This document shows, piece after piece, positions 16,148 through 25,281 of a stretch of 64,000 nucleotides of DNA. The stretch comes from JBGSUZ01 sp963677505 (GTDB lineage Bacteria; Bacillota; Clostridia; Peptostreptococcales; Acidaminobacteraceae): NCBI GenBank assembly GCA_963677505.2, contig CAXXWB010000045.1, forward strand, positions 20,272 to 84,271, given 5' to 3'. The position numbers and the translations under genes are program-made. Below the pieces are notes generated by a model. The model was given only the letters and a program-made list of their open reading frames with translations, was not told the origin of the DNA and made no database searches. Each line of letters starts with the position of its first letter. Positions within the stretch are counted from its first letter, which is position 1.

Positions 16148-16175
16148 TTTCTTCACATGGTTACGTAATTATATT

Positions 16176-16749
16176 ATGTTAACCAAACTGGCGATTATAC
16201 AAGTAAATTCACTATTTGGTCTAGGAGACAAAGGGATGTATTATATTCTTGGAATTAATCACTATATTCAATACCTAAATAAAGAAATAAACATAGAGGT
16301 GTTTACCGAGTTTGTTGCGTTTGTTTTAGAAATCCTAGAAAAAAAGATATTGCAGTGATAGCTGAAGAGTTTAATGAAGATTGTTTAGAACTTAACCATG
16401 TTCGTCGTTCTGTTCTTCAATTGATCGCTGAAGAGGCCTCAGTCCTTCATCAATTTGTGGACCCAACTCAGACTGTAAGAAACTGCCCTAGGTATTCCCA
16501 ATCCCCAAACGAGGAATCTGTTGTGGCGGCTTACAAAATCAGAGAGCGATATTGGTTCAATCAAATGGCAGTTCATGGCGGCGAAAATATTCTAGTTTGC
16601 ATAGTGCTAGCCATGTAAAGTCTTTTACTATGTTGTTAGAAAATGAAAGGGTTGAACATCAGATTATTGATTCTTATTGGAATGAAGCACTATTTCTTAA
16701 ACGCAGTTCACTCAAAGGAGAGACATCTGAACACAATCAGCTAAAATAA
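16176..16749 (+). pseudogene. Gene of unknown function in several frames
   Basis: Three overlapping open pieces seem to belong to one protein: HYIQYLNKEINIEVFTEFVAF, then VIAEEFNEDCLELNHVRRSVLQLIAEE...HQFVDP, then ASHVKSFTMLLENERVEHQIIDSYW. Each ends by an early stop and the next begins one frame away, with at least two or three indels. The parts look protein-like (amphipathic helices, ending with a strand-turn-helix), but I do not know the family. Confidence 0.5.
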
Positions 16750-16876
16750 TCTAAGTGGGACAATGCAAATGCTAAAGTATTGTGAAAATAACACGTTTAT
16801 CCATCATGACGAATGCTTAAAAACCATGTATAATGATTGATGTTAACACTAATCAAAAAAGGGTGAATATATTAAA

Positions 16877-17137
16877 ATGAGTAGACCTATTAAAGCAATT
16901 TTGGTTTTTGTAGTACTTCTCCTTGGCGGTGCTGTATATATGGGCATTAGTGCTTATATGCAAAGTGAGTATCAATTAAGTGTGAAAGCTAGTAATGGCA
17001 TAGGTGTATTATGTGCACTCATCTACTACATTGGTTTGATTACAACAATTGTACTTTCAAAAGCTATACCAAGTTTGTACCTCAAGCATGGCACGTCTGA
17101 AGAAGACACAGATGAAACGGACAATGGTAGTGATTAA
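16877..17137 (+). CDS. Small membrane protein, 86 aa
   Basis: ATG 16877 preceded by GGGTGA at ten bases. Two membrane segments (residues 7-26 and 42-63) and an acidic tail (SEEDTDETDNGSD). Unknown family. It lies 24 bases before uppP and could be co-transcribed. Confidence 0.55.
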   Translation: MSRPIKAILVFVVLLLGGAVYMGISAYMQSEYQLSVKASNGIGVLCALIYYIGLITTIVLSKAIPSLYLKHGTSEEDTDETDNGSD

Positions 17138-17161
17138 AAATTAAGAATTGGAGTTTAGAAA

Positions 17162-18016
17162 ATGGATTTTATTGAATTGTTAAAAGTTATTTTACTTGCA
17201 ATTGTTGAAGGTGTTACAGAGTGGCTACCTATAAGTAGTACAGGCCATATGATTTTGTTAAATGAATTTATTAAGTTAGATGTAAGCAAGGAATTTTGAG
17301 TCTTTTCGAAGTTGTTATTCAACTAGGTGCCATAATGGCCGTCGTGATTTTATTTTGGCATCAGATTTTCCCCTTTGGGAAAAAAGACAATTCTCGACCT
17401 ATGGCCAGAAAAGGGATTCTCTCGTATGTGAATATGGATACCATGATTCTATGGATGAAAATTTTAGTGTCTTGTATCCCTGCAGCAGTTATTGGCATAT
17501 TGTACAATGATACGTTTGAGGCTCTATTTTATTCTATAAGCCAATTTCAATTGCCTTGATTGTCTTTGGTATTGCTTTTATCGTCATAGAAACTAGGTAC
17601 AAAGGAAAAACTTCTAAAATTAATAGTTTAGCAGAAATCACTTTTAAACAGCCCTTATTATTGGTCTCTTCCAATTGATTGCTGCAATATTCCCAGGAAC
17701 TTCACGCTCAGGGGCAACTATTGTAGGCGCACTTTTGATAGGGGTATCAAGAACGGTAGCCGCAGAATATACTTTCTTCCTAGCGATTCCAGTTATGTTT
17801 GGTGCTAGTCTATTGAAATTACTAAAGTATGGCATGGTCTTTACAAGTTGGGAATTAGTAGTCCTCGCTGTAGGCATGTTGGTATCCTTTGCCGTTTCGA
17901 TTGTAGTCATTAAATTCCTTATGAGCTACATTAAAAAACATGATTTTAAAGTCTTTGGCTGGTATCGAATCGTACTAGGTCTTTTGATTTTAGCGTATTT
18001 TGGTATGATTGCTTAA
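17162..18016 (+). pseudogene. uppP: Undecaprenyl-diphosphatase UppP (BacA family), three frameshifts
   Basis: Recycles undecaprenyl pyrophosphate for peptidoglycan synthesis. Family motifs are complete when frames are joined: EGVTEWLPISSTGHMIL near the N-terminus and FPGTSRSGATIVGALL in the second half, both lining the active site. Frame breaks occur near 17295 (one T missing in a T run before TGAGTC), near 17540 and near 17650. The restored protein is about 285 residues with eight membrane spans, the family norm. Such clean motifs with three indels point to sequencing error rather than old decay. Confidence 0.85.
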
Positions 18017-18026
18017 GTTAATTATT

Positions 18027-18060
18027 AAAACCACCTTTTAGTGATGAAGGGTGGTTTCTT
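18027..18060 (+). terminator. Rho-independent terminator after uppP
   Basis: AAAACCACC and GGTGGTTT form the stem around a 14-base loop, followed by CTTT. It lies 11 bases after the uppP stop. Confidence 0.75.
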
Positions 18061-18089
18061 TATAAATTGTATTCTAAGGAGGGCTTAAA

Positions 18090-18941
18090 ATGAAATTCAC
18101 AATTTTAGGTAGTGGCGGTTGCGTAGCCCTTCCAAAACCTTTGTGTCAATGTGATGTATGTAAGGAAGCCCGAGAGAAGGGACGACCGTATTCTCGATTT
18201 GGATGTAGCCTATACCTTGAAGATATACATATGCTAATCGACACACCAGAAGATATAACCCATGCCCTAAATGCCGCCAATATTAAAAAAATTGAGTCCG
18301 TTGCCTACAGTCATATGGACCCTGACCACACTCTCGGAATGCGAGTATTTGAACATTTGAGACTAGATTGGTTAAAACTTTCTGAAGGAAATCATTGTCA
18401 GGACCCTATACCTGTCTACGCACTGTCAAATGTGTTGGAAGATCTCAATTCTATCAAAAGCAAACTCGGTTCTTACATGGCCTATTATGAATCTATACGC
18501 AATCTCATTATTCAACAATCTGTTGAGAACCTTTTAGAAATTAATGGTATTCAGATTCAATTTATTTCAGCAGGGGAGGCAACGGTGTTTGTCTTTCAAC
18601 AAGGTGGCAAAAAAGTCATTTATGCCCCTTGTGATGTGAAGCCATTTCCAATTTCAAACTTATTTGAGGATGCAGATTACTTAATTATTGGCAATACGAT
18701 TCCCTGTGATAAGCTTAAAGATGATTTTCGACTAACGGCAGGCAATTTTTTAAGCAATGATCTCTTCAGCATGAACGAAATTTTAGCACTTAAAAATCAA
18801 TACGCTATTAAAAAAGTTGTCATCACCCATTTGGAAGAGGATTGGGGCAAGTCCTATGAGGACTATCTCACTTTAGAAAAACAGTACGAGGCTATTGAAT
18901 TTGCCTATGATGGTATGATTATAGACACAGAGAAATTTTAA
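18090..18941 (+). CDS. PhnP-like metallo-beta-lactamase-fold hydrolase
   Basis: A 283-residue protein with AAGGAGG before the ATG. It begins with the PhnP-type glycine motif LGSGGCVALPKPLCQCDVCKEA, where the CxC..C cysteines usually bind a structural zinc, followed by SHMDPDHTLGM (the HxDxDH metal motif) near residue 75. Later VVITHLEEDWG supplies another metal histidine. PhnP is a cyclic phosphodiesterase; the exact substrate here is unknown. It opens a plus-strand run of acetyltransferase and tRNA genes. Confidence 0.8.
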   Translation: MKFTILGSGGCVALPKPLCQCDVCKEAREKGRPYSRFGCSLYLEDIHMLIDTPEDITHALNAANIKKIESVAYSHMDPDHTLGMRVFEHLRLDWLKLSEGNHCQDPIPVYALSNVLEDLNSIKSKLGSYMAYYESIRNLIIQQSVENLLEINGIQIQFISAGEATVFVFQQGGKKVIYAPCDVKPFPISNLFEDADYLIIGNTIPCDKLKDDFRLTAGNFLSNDLFSMNEILALKNQYAIKKVVITHLEEDWGKSYEDYLTLEKQYEAIEFAYDGMIIDTEKF

Positions 18942-18990
18942 TAAGCCTATTAAAAAAAATATAGATTAGACAAAACAGGGGGTAAATACT

Positions 18991-19518
18991 ATGTATACTG
19001 GCAATCTTGTGAAATTAAGAGAATATCGCAAAGAGGATGTTCCAAAGGCTCAAGAATATTTAAACAATCCTGAAATTAAGCGCTTACTTGCACCCAATAT
19101 ACCATTTCTCTACACCCTTGAAGATGAATATAAATGGTATGAGGGTCAATCTGCTATGAAAGACCTTTATAGCTTTGCAATTGAAACCAAAGAGACAAAA
19201 GAATACATTGGGGGCTGCGGTATTAACCATTTGGACTGGAAAAATAGCACGGCAACCATTGGCATTTTCATAGGGGATACAGAATTTTGGGGTAAGGGCT
19301 ATGGCACAGATGCAATGAAAGTCCTAATTCGATTTGTGTTTGAGCAAATGAATATTCATAAAGTGAAATTGAACGTATATGCTTTTAATGAACGGGCAAT
19401 CAAAAGTTATCAAAAAATAGGTTTTGTTCATGAGGGTACTCTGAGACAAGAAATATATAAAGATGGTAAATACCACGACGAATGGGTCATGGGATTGTTT
19501 GCATCAGAATTGAAATAA
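18991..19518 (+). CDS. GNAT acetyltransferase (RimJ/RimL type)
   Basis: A 175-residue GNAT. The acetyl-CoA motif is visible as EFWGKGYGTDAMKVLIRFVF near residue 100, then NIHKVKLNVYAFNERAIKSYQKIGFVHEG, typical of the RimJ/SpeG-like branch. GGGGG precedes the ATG. Substrate unknown: a protein N-terminus, amino acid or polyamine. Confidence 0.85.
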   Translation: MYTGNLVKLREYRKEDVPKAQEYLNNPEIKRLLAPNIPFLYTLEDEYKWYEGQSAMKDLYSFAIETKETKEYIGGCGINHLDWKNSTATIGIFIGDTEFWGKGYGTDAMKVLIRFVFEQMNIHKVKLNVYAFNERAIKSYQKIGFVHEGTLRQEIYKDGKYHDEWVMGLFASELK

Positions 19519-19569
19519 ACGATATAATGGTCACTTTAATTACTAAGCATTTATTAAGAGGTGAAGGCA

Positions 19570-20050
19570 ATGGAAAATGAAATTAGAAATATAACTTTAG
19601 GCGCCTTCACAGAAGCCCATGCTAAAGAAATCTGTACTTGGGTATATTCAGGACTATATAGCGTTTATAATCTTGCACCTTGGGAAGTGATGGTTGAAAA
19701 TCATTGGCAAGCTTGCAGATGAAGATGCTCGAAATGAAATATTTTACACCATCTTCCTTAATGATGAAATGATTGGCTTCGGCAGAATCCAAAGGGTTGA
19801 AGATCTAATTGTTTTAGGGGTAGGGTTAAAACCGGAATATTGTGGCAAAGGGCTTGGACTTCCCGTCATGGAAACTCTTACTGCAAAAGCTGAAGCCCTC
19901 TATCCTAATGAGATCATTAGCCTAGAAGTTAGGCGTTTTAACGAGCGTGCCATCAAATGTTATGAGAAAGCGGGCTTTAAAATCGTCGATAAATATATGA
20001 AAGAGACCATGGATGGCTATGTACCTTTTGCCTTAATGATTAAAACGTAA
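19570..20050 (+). pseudogene. GNAT acetyltransferase, frameshifted
   Basis: ATG 19570 after AGAGGTG gives 50 residues (NITLGAFTEAHAKEICTWVY...NLAPWEVM) and a stop near 19722. A shift near 19715 joins it to LADEDARNEIFYTIFLNDEMIGFGRIQ and the acetyl-CoA motif PEYCGKGLGLPVMETL, ending at 20050. Restored length about 160. It is followed four bases later by the TtcA-like gene. Confidence 0.75.
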
Positions 20051-20054
20051 GCTT

Positions 20055-20825
20055 ATGGAAATTGAAAAGATTATTCACACCAAATACAGAAAAAAAATAT
20101 GGGCACCTTTTATGCGAGGTCTTGAAACTTACCAAATGATTGAAAAAGGCGATGTCATTGGTGTTGCAATATCTGGCGGTAAAGATAGTCTTCTCATGGC
20201 TAAACTCTTAGAGTCTTTGGTCAGAGTCTACAAGGGCGAAATTCAAATCAAGTGTATTGTAATGGACCCAGGGTATAAGCCTGAAATAAGGGCATCGTTG
20301 GAAGAAAACTTAAAGCTTTTGGAAATTGAAGCCTATATATTTAATACAGAAATATTCGATATTTCCGAAAAAATGTCTGGAGAAAAACAGTCGCCATGTT
20401 TTCTCTGTGCCCGCATGAGAAGAGGCGCACTTTATGAGAAGGCAAAGTCCCTCGGGTGTAATAAATTGGCACTAGGGCACCATTATGACGATGTTATTGA
20501 GACTATTCTCATGAACGTCCTCTGCGGCGGTGAATTTAAAACCATGTTACCCAAAATAAAAGCTCAAAATTTTGAAGATATGATTTTAATCAGACCCCTT
20601 TACCTTGTGCGAGAATCTGATATTCTCCACCTAACGAGGGTTCTTAAAATATCGCCTATGAATTGTGGCTGTTCCGTCACAGAAAAAAAAGAAGAGAGCA
20701 GACGTGCTGAAATAAAAGCACTCATAGCCGACTTATCTACGCGTTTTGAAAATGTAGAACACTCTATTTTCAGTGCTTCAAAAAATGTCAGATTAGATCA
20801 TTTACTCATCCATCGGGAGGACTAA
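20055..20825 (+). CDS. TtcA-like tRNA 2-thiolation PP-loop ATPase
   Basis: A 256-residue adenine-nucleotide alpha-hydrolase with the PP-loop SGGKDS (residues 40-45), the CxxC pair PCFLC near residue 114, GHHYDDVIETILMN, and a third cysteine region NCGCSV near residue 200; these three cysteines hold the iron-sulphur cluster in TtcA-type enzymes. TtcA makes 2-thiocytidine at tRNA position 32. The branch also includes relatives with other tRNA targets, so the exact site is not certain. Co-directional and tightly spaced with its neighbours. Confidence 0.8.
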   Translation: MEIEKIIHTKYRKKIWAPFMRGLETYQMIEKGDVIGVAISGGKDSLLMAKLLESLVRVYKGEIQIKCIVMDPGYKPEIRASLEENLKLLEIEAYIFNTEIFDISEKMSGEKQSPCFLCARMRRGALYEKAKSLGCNKLALGHHYDDVIETILMNVLCGGEFKTMLPKIKAQNFEDMILIRPLYLVRESDILHLTRVLKISPMNCGCSVTEKKEESRRAEIKALIADLSTRFENVEHSIFSASKNVRLDHLLIHRED

Positions 20826-20828
20826 ACC

Positions 20829-21389
20829 ATGGGACTAAAAAGTAACTTTCCTGTACTGTTGACACCCCATCTTATGCTGAGAGAAATTGAGTTTACAGAC
20901 AGTTATGCCCTTAACGAAATTTTTAAAGACGAAGAAACTATGAAGTGGTATGGTATGATGCCTGTGGAAAATATGGAAGCAACCATCCGGCTCATTGAAA
21001 ATCTTAGAATGAATTATTATGATAATCGAGGCATCCGATGGGCAATTGAACATAGGGCGACAGGAGCTTTTTTAGGAACTTGCGGCTTCCATAACTGGAA
21101 TCTCATGTCTCGTAGAGCGGAAATCGGGTATGAAATATCAAAAGAATATTGGGGACAGGGCTATTGTACCGAAGCACTTAGAGAAATGAGGACTTTTGGA
21201 CTAGACGCCATGAATCTCCACCGTGTTGAAGCCTTGATTTACCCTGAAAATATTGGATCTCAAAGGGTACTAGAAAAACTAGACTTTAGAAGAGAAGGTC
21301 TGCTAGAAGGGTACGCCTATTTCAGAAATACCTATCAAGACCTTGTCATGTATGGATGGATCAACCCCAATCATGTGAGACGGGAATAA
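20829..21389 (+). CDS. GNAT acetyltransferase (RimJ/RimL type)
   Basis: A 186-residue GNAT, ATG three bases after the previous stop with GGGAGGA upstream, so translationally linked. Motif EYWGQGYCTEALREMRTFGLDAMNLHRVEALIYPENIGSQRVLEKLDF is the canonical RimJ/RimL-like acetyl-CoA region. Probably acetylates a ribosomal protein or other N-terminus; substrate unknown. Confidence 0.85.
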   Translation: MGLKSNFPVLLTPHLMLREIEFTDSYALNEIFKDEETMKWYGMMPVENMEATIRLIENLRMNYYDNRGIRWAIEHRATGAFLGTCGFHNWNLMSRRAEIGYEISKEYWGQGYCTEALREMRTFGLDAMNLHRVEALIYPENIGSQRVLEKLDFRREGLLEGYAYFRNTYQDLVMYGWINPNHVRRE

Positions 21390-21417
21390 CTGTGGTTGTT
21401 GAAGGGAGCCTAAGACT

Positions 21418-22026
21418 ATGGATAAGAGAATCGTTACAAAATCCCATTGGTGTGAACAATTGATACATGAGTATCATCATCAAAATAGTAGCGTTTTATG
21501 TGTGATACTGGGCGGTCAAAACTATAGTATACACAAACCACTCTGTTACTATAGTGCTAAATTATGTGTCCAAGCAGGGTACGACGTTCTCGCTGTTCAA
21601 TATGGTTTTCAGCAGAACCATTCTTTGACCCATTTTCCAGAGGATTTTGAAATACTCTATAAAGAAGTCAAAGAGGCTATCGATTTAGTCATACAGCCAC
21701 ATCAAACAGAAATTATTTGGATTGGCAAAAGCTTAGGAACTGTATTGATGAAAAGACTTAAGGGGGATTATAACCAATTTTCTCAAAAGTTGATTCTATT
21801 GACACCCGTTTCGCCTGCCTTCGATCAAGAGGATTTCAGAGAGAAGCTTATTATCATGGGAACTCATGATGAACATTATGACGAAAAGCTATTAGAAAAA
21901 GAGACAGAATCCATGATTGTAGAATTTGATGGCGCAGACCATGGGCTAGAGACTGGTAACGTCATAGCGGACCTTGAAATCATGGAAAGGGTCATAGGAG
22001 CTATCGCAGGCTATATTGAAGAATAG
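21418..22026 (+). CDS. Small alpha/beta-hydrolase-like protein
   Basis: A 202-residue protein with the nucleophile elbow G-K-S-L-G (WIGKSLGTVLMKRL) near residue 104, an acid in IIMGTHDEHYDE and a late histidine in FDGADHGLE, so a Ser-Asp-His triad is plausible. GGGAGC lies before the ATG. Substrate unknown. Last gene of the plus-strand run, closed by a strong terminator. Confidence 0.7.
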   Translation: MDKRIVTKSHWCEQLIHEYHHQNSSVLCVILGGQNYSIHKPLCYYSAKLCVQAGYDVLAVQYGFQQNHSLTHFPEDFEILYKEVKEAIDLVIQPHQTEIIWIGKSLGTVLMKRLKGDYNQFSQKLILLTPVSPAFDQEDFREKLIIMGTHDEHYDEKLLEKETESMIVEFDGADHGLETGNVIADLEIMERVIGAIAGYIEE

Positions 22027-22084
22027 TACGGATACTAGAAAACATTAATAAAGGCGCTGTACTCATTGAAGTAAATTGCAATAG

Positions 22085-22117
22085 AAAAGGGTCTTACCAT
22101 TTGGTAAGACCCTTTTT
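22085..22117. terminator. Bidirectional rho-independent terminator
   Basis: AAAAGGGTCTTACCA and TGGTAAGACCCTTTT form a perfect 15-bp stem with a two-base loop, with T runs on both strands. It separates convergent genes at 21418 (plus) and 22133 (minus). Confidence 0.9.
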
Positions 22118-22132
22118 AGATGAAGTTGTTGA

Positions 22133-22282
22133 TTAAACTTTTCTAATGCCGATTCTCTTATTGGATTTTTCTTTTGAATCGCTGCCCATCTTTTTATCTG
22201 GTCTTTGAGCATTGTTGCTTGCGTTCTTAGCTTTCTTTTCTTCTAACAACTTTTTCATCATTTCAACGTTTTTACTAGACAT
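22133..22282 (-). CDS. Conserved small basic protein, 49 aa
   Basis: Reading on the minus strand gives MSSKNVEMMKKLLEEKKAKN, then a polar stretch with RPDKKMGS and a basic tail ending RIGIRKV. AAAGGGAG precedes the ATG. I recall similar short Lys-rich proteins with an N-terminal NVE..KKLLEEKK helix and RP.KKMG motif in many Clostridia; function unknown. It lies between prs and the terminator on the same strand as prs. Confidence 0.65.
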   Translation of the reverse strand: MSSKNVEMMKKLLEEKKAKNASNNAQRPDKKMGSDSKEKSNKRIGIRKV

Positions 22283-22361
22283 ATGAAAACTCCCTTTGCT
22301 TAATTCTTAAGTCACAATTGTTTATATGTCATTATACACCAAAAACCCATTGAATTTAAGC

Positions 22362-23471
22362 TTATTTTTTCTCAAGAAGTTCTTTGATCATACCTGTGGC
22401 ATCAAGATAAGGGGCAATGGACTGATCGTAGTTTAATTTATTGACCACACGGGCCATAAAATTAGACAGGTCAACCTCTGTAAACCACTCAGCATTTCTT
22501 ACACTCTCAGGAATATAAGTCAGGTTAGTAGAATATACTCGAGTAATGATGCCTTCTTTATACAACTTTTCAAATTTCTCAATACCCTCGGTAAAGAAAC
22601 AGAAAGTAGAAGCCACATAAACATTCCGAGCGTTTCTAGCTTTAAGTTCGTGGGCTATATCCACAACGGATTCCCCTGAAGCAATCATATCGTCCACAAT
22701 GAGAACGTCAACACCTGTCACATCGCGACCTAAATATTCATGTTGAATAATAGGATTTTTCCCATTGACGACTTGCGAGTGATCTCTTCTCTTATAGAAA
22801 AGGCCAATATCTACACCAAGAACCCCTGAATAGTAAACCGCACGGTCCATAGCGCCTGTGTCAGGGCTTATGACCAAAAGATTATCCTTATGCAAAATCA
22901 GTTCTTGTTCATTGGTAATAAAGCTTTTGACAATTTCATAAGTTGGGTACAGGTTTTCAAATGAGGTGAGTGTAATAGCATTTTGCACATTTGGGTCATG
23001 AGCATCAAAGGTAATGATTTCATGTACGCCGAGTCTTTCGAGCTCTTGAAGAGCCATTGCACAATCAAGAGATTCTCTGCCTTTTCTGCGGTGTTGTCTT
23101 GAGGCATAGAGCAGGGGCATGATTACAGTGATGCGATTGGCTTTGCCTCTAATGGCAGAAATGGTACGTTTAATATCTTGGAAATGTTCATCTGGGCCCA
23201 TGTGATTTTCAAAGCCAAACATATTGTATGCAATATTGTAATTGCCTACATCTGCAAGAATATAAATGTCTTTACCACGAACAGTTTCGTCTAAAATTAC
23301 TTTTCCTTCTCCATTAGAGAAACGGATGTCTTTGGACTTAATTAAAAATGAACGTTCAACATCTCTTTTAGCTCGAATATGCTCGTCGATTTTTTGTCCC
23401 ATTTCAGCGCAGCTTTGAAGAACGATAATTCCCAATTCCCCGTTAGTTGGTACATTAGTAAAGTGAGCCAT
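22362..23471 (-). CDS. prs: Ribose-phosphate pyrophosphokinase (PRPP synthetase)
   Basis: Makes PRPP from ribose 5-phosphate and ATP for nucleotide, histidine and tryptophan synthesis. A 369-residue, longer-than-usual form with MPLLYASRQHRRKGRESL (catalytic flexible-loop region), FDAHDPNVQNAI (metal site) and VLIVDDMIASGESVVDIA (PRPP-binding loop). The loop has ASGES where the common form has DTGGT, a feature of this longer clade. GGAGA precedes the ATG. Next gene on the same strand is pepP. Confidence 0.92.
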   Translation of the reverse strand: MAHFTNVPTNGELGIIVLQSCAEMGQKIDEHIRAKRDVERSFLIKSKDIRFSNGEGKVILDETVRGKDIYILADVGNYNIAYNMFGFENHMGPDEHFQDIKRTISAIRGKANRITVIMPLLYASRQHRRKGRESLDCAMALQELERLGVHEIITFDAHDPNVQNAITLTSFENLYPTYEIVKSFITNEQELILHKDNLLVISPDTGAMDRAVYYSGVLGVDIGLFYKRRDHSQVVNGKNPIIQHEYLGRDVTGVDVLIVDDMIASGESVVDIAHELKARNARNVYVASTFCFFTEGIEKFEKLYKEGIITRVYSTNLTYIPESVRNAEWFTEVDLSNFMARVVNKLNYDQSIAPYLDATGMIKELLEKK

Positions 23472-23516
23472 GACAATCTCCTATAATCATTTGTTCAGAG
23501 GGGTTTCAAATATAAA

Positions 23517-24758
23517 TTAACAATTTGCCATAAAAGCTTCAATGGCTTCAGGCGTCTTGATAATTGCTTCTGAGAGGACTTTGCGACCATCTGTTGTAAC
23601 GAGTACATCGTCTTCAATTCTAATGCCAATGCCTTCTTCGGCGATGTAGAGCCCTGGTTCTACGGTGAATACCATACCTGGTTCCAGTGTGCCTTCTCTG
23701 TCGCAAAGATCGTGAACATCTAAACCGAGGTGATGGCTGACACCGTGATAGTAATATTTTGAAAGCTCATCAATCGTAGCAATCAAACCGATTTTAATCA
23801 ATTCTTCTGAAAGGACATTTCGACAAGTTTCATTAAGGGTTGTGAAAGCAATCCCTGGCTTCATAATATCAATAACCGCTTGTTCTGCTTTTAAGACGAT
23901 GTTATAGATTTCTCTTTGTCTATCTGTGAATTTGCCGTTCACTGGATATGTTCTAGTAATATCCGCCGCATATTCTTTATATTGAGCCCCTAAGTCAAGA
24001 AGCACCAAAGTATTGTCTTCAAGAGGTCTATTGTTCTCAACATAGTGTAAAATAACAGCTTCTGAGCCACTGGCAGCAATAGTAGGGAAGGAAGAGCCGT
24101 CTGCGCCGTTCATACGAATAGAGTGGGCAAAGGTTGCTTCTAATTGATATTCCATAGCACCAGGCTTCAAGAATTTCATAATAGATTCAAGACCTTCTTT
24201 GGTCATATCGATGGCTTTTTGCATTTGATCAATTTCTTGAGTTTCCTTAACCATTCGAAGTTTAGTGGCAATAGGATGAATAGTACCCACTGGTATAAAT
24301 GGGAATCTCTTTTGAATTTCTAGCATTTGCTTATGTCCATAAGAATCGGCTTCATAATAACCTAGTTTTTCTAAGTCAAATACCAGTTTTTTTACTTTAT
24401 CCGCATAAACTAAGCGTGTGAGCCATGCTTCAAATTCTTGGGTATACTGAACCGTTTCAACGCCAGATATTGCTGATGCAGTTTCTTTTGAAATCTTTCT
24501 GCCATACCATTTTTCCACATCATAATTGGGCATTTCAATGAACAGATTGGTCACAATAGCACCGTTTTGTTTATGGAGTGCAACAACAAAATTTTCTTGA
24601 TTTAAGCCTGTAAAATAGAAGAAGTTCTTATTCGGCTTAAAGGTGTAATTAGCGTCTGCAGTGCTTTTAGGTGCATTTCCTTGATATAGGATCACAAGAT
24701 CGCCATCGTTTAAATACGAATTAAGTTTCTCGCGGTTTTTAATAAATAGTTTTTTCAT
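23517..24758 (-). CDS. pepP: Xaa-Pro aminopeptidase (M24B)
   Basis: Removes N-terminal residues before proline. ATG 24758 is chosen because GGAGG lies eight bases upstream; a longer frame begins within that site. About 413 residues: an N-terminal creatinase-like domain (1-170) and a pita-bread catalytic domain with metal ligands in LLDLGAQYKEYAADITRTYPV (two Asp), YYHGVSHHLGLDVHD (His), TVEPGLYI (Glu) and GIRIEDDVLV (Glu). Divergently transcribed from the gene at 24880. Confidence 0.92.
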   Translation of the reverse strand: MKKLFIKNREKLNSYLNDGDLVILYQGNAPKSTADANYTFKPNKNFFYFTGLNQENFVVALHKQNGAIVTNLFIEMPNYDVEKWYGRKISKETASAISGVETVQYTQEFEAWLTRLVYADKVKKLVFDLEKLGYYEADSYGHKQMLEIQKRFPFIPVGTIHPIATKLRMVKETQEIDQMQKAIDMTKEGLESIMKFLKPGAMEYQLEATFAHSIRMNGADGSSFPTIAASGSEAVILHYVENNRPLEDNTLVLLDLGAQYKEYAADITRTYPVNGKFTDRQREIYNIVLKAEQAVIDIMKPGIAFTTLNETCRNVLSEELIKIGLIATIDELSKYYYHGVSHHLGLDVHDLCDREGTLEPGMVFTVEPGLYIAEEGIGIRIEDDVLVTTDGRKVLSEAIIKTPEAIEAFMANC

Positions 24759-24879
24759 GAGCAAAACCTCCAAAATATGTGATATCTTAATGATATATGA
24801 TTTTCCCTAGGGAATTGCATAAAAAATTAAAAATAAAAAAGATGATTTTGTAATAAGTCACCTGTGAAAGGACGGTTTT

Positions 24880-25167
24880 ATGATTCAAGTTGTCGCTAAA
24901 AAATTTATTATTCCAAGTCAAGTAGAAGCGTATATTGAAACCACACGTGAACTCATTGAATTAACTCGAAAAGAAGAGGGTTGTATTCAATATTCTCTGT
25001 GCCAAGACACAAAGACACCTACCGTTATTAGTTTTATTGAGCAGTGGGAGAGTAGAGCCCATCTAAAAGCGCATATGGAAACAGAACATTTCCAACGATT
25101 AGTGCCACTTCTTGCTACATTTAGCGAAAAAGAAGGAGAACTCAATATTTACGAGGTTCTCATCTAA
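24880..25167 (+). CDS. Antibiotic-biosynthesis-monooxygenase (ABM) domain protein
   Basis: A 95-residue ferredoxin-like dimeric protein. EGCIQYSLCQDTKTPTVISFIEQW and HMETEHFQRLVPLL follow the ABM/YgiN pattern. Relatives act as quinol monooxygenases or have unknown roles. GAAAGGA precedes the ATG. Single gene with its own terminator. Confidence 0.8.
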   Translation: MIQVVAKKFIIPSQVEAYIETTRELIELTRKEEGCIQYSLCQDTKTPTVISFIEQWESRAHLKAHMETEHFQRLVPLLATFSEKEGELNIYEVLI

Positions 25168-25225
25168 TATCAATGAACACACCTAAATGATATACATTTT
25201 TGGCAAATACATTTATTAAAAATTT

Positions 25226-25276
25226 AAAGGGCTGTCTCAATACATGATATCAAATCATTCTGAGACAGCCCTTTTT
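25226..25276. terminator. Rho-independent terminator
   Basis: AAAGGGCTGTCTCA and TGAGACAGCCCTTT form a long stem around a loop that contains a second small hairpin (ATGAT/ATCAT), followed by TT. Serves the gene at 24880 and, on the other strand, would follow tRNA-Sec. Confidence 0.85.
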
Positions 25277-25281
25277 GAGTT

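Noticed and set aside
17290..17300. TGA in uppP and other broken genes as selenocysteine codons
   Set aside because: The genome has tRNA-Sec, but the frame after these TGA codons is not the coding frame; continuation needs a frame change, and no SECIS-like hairpin follows.
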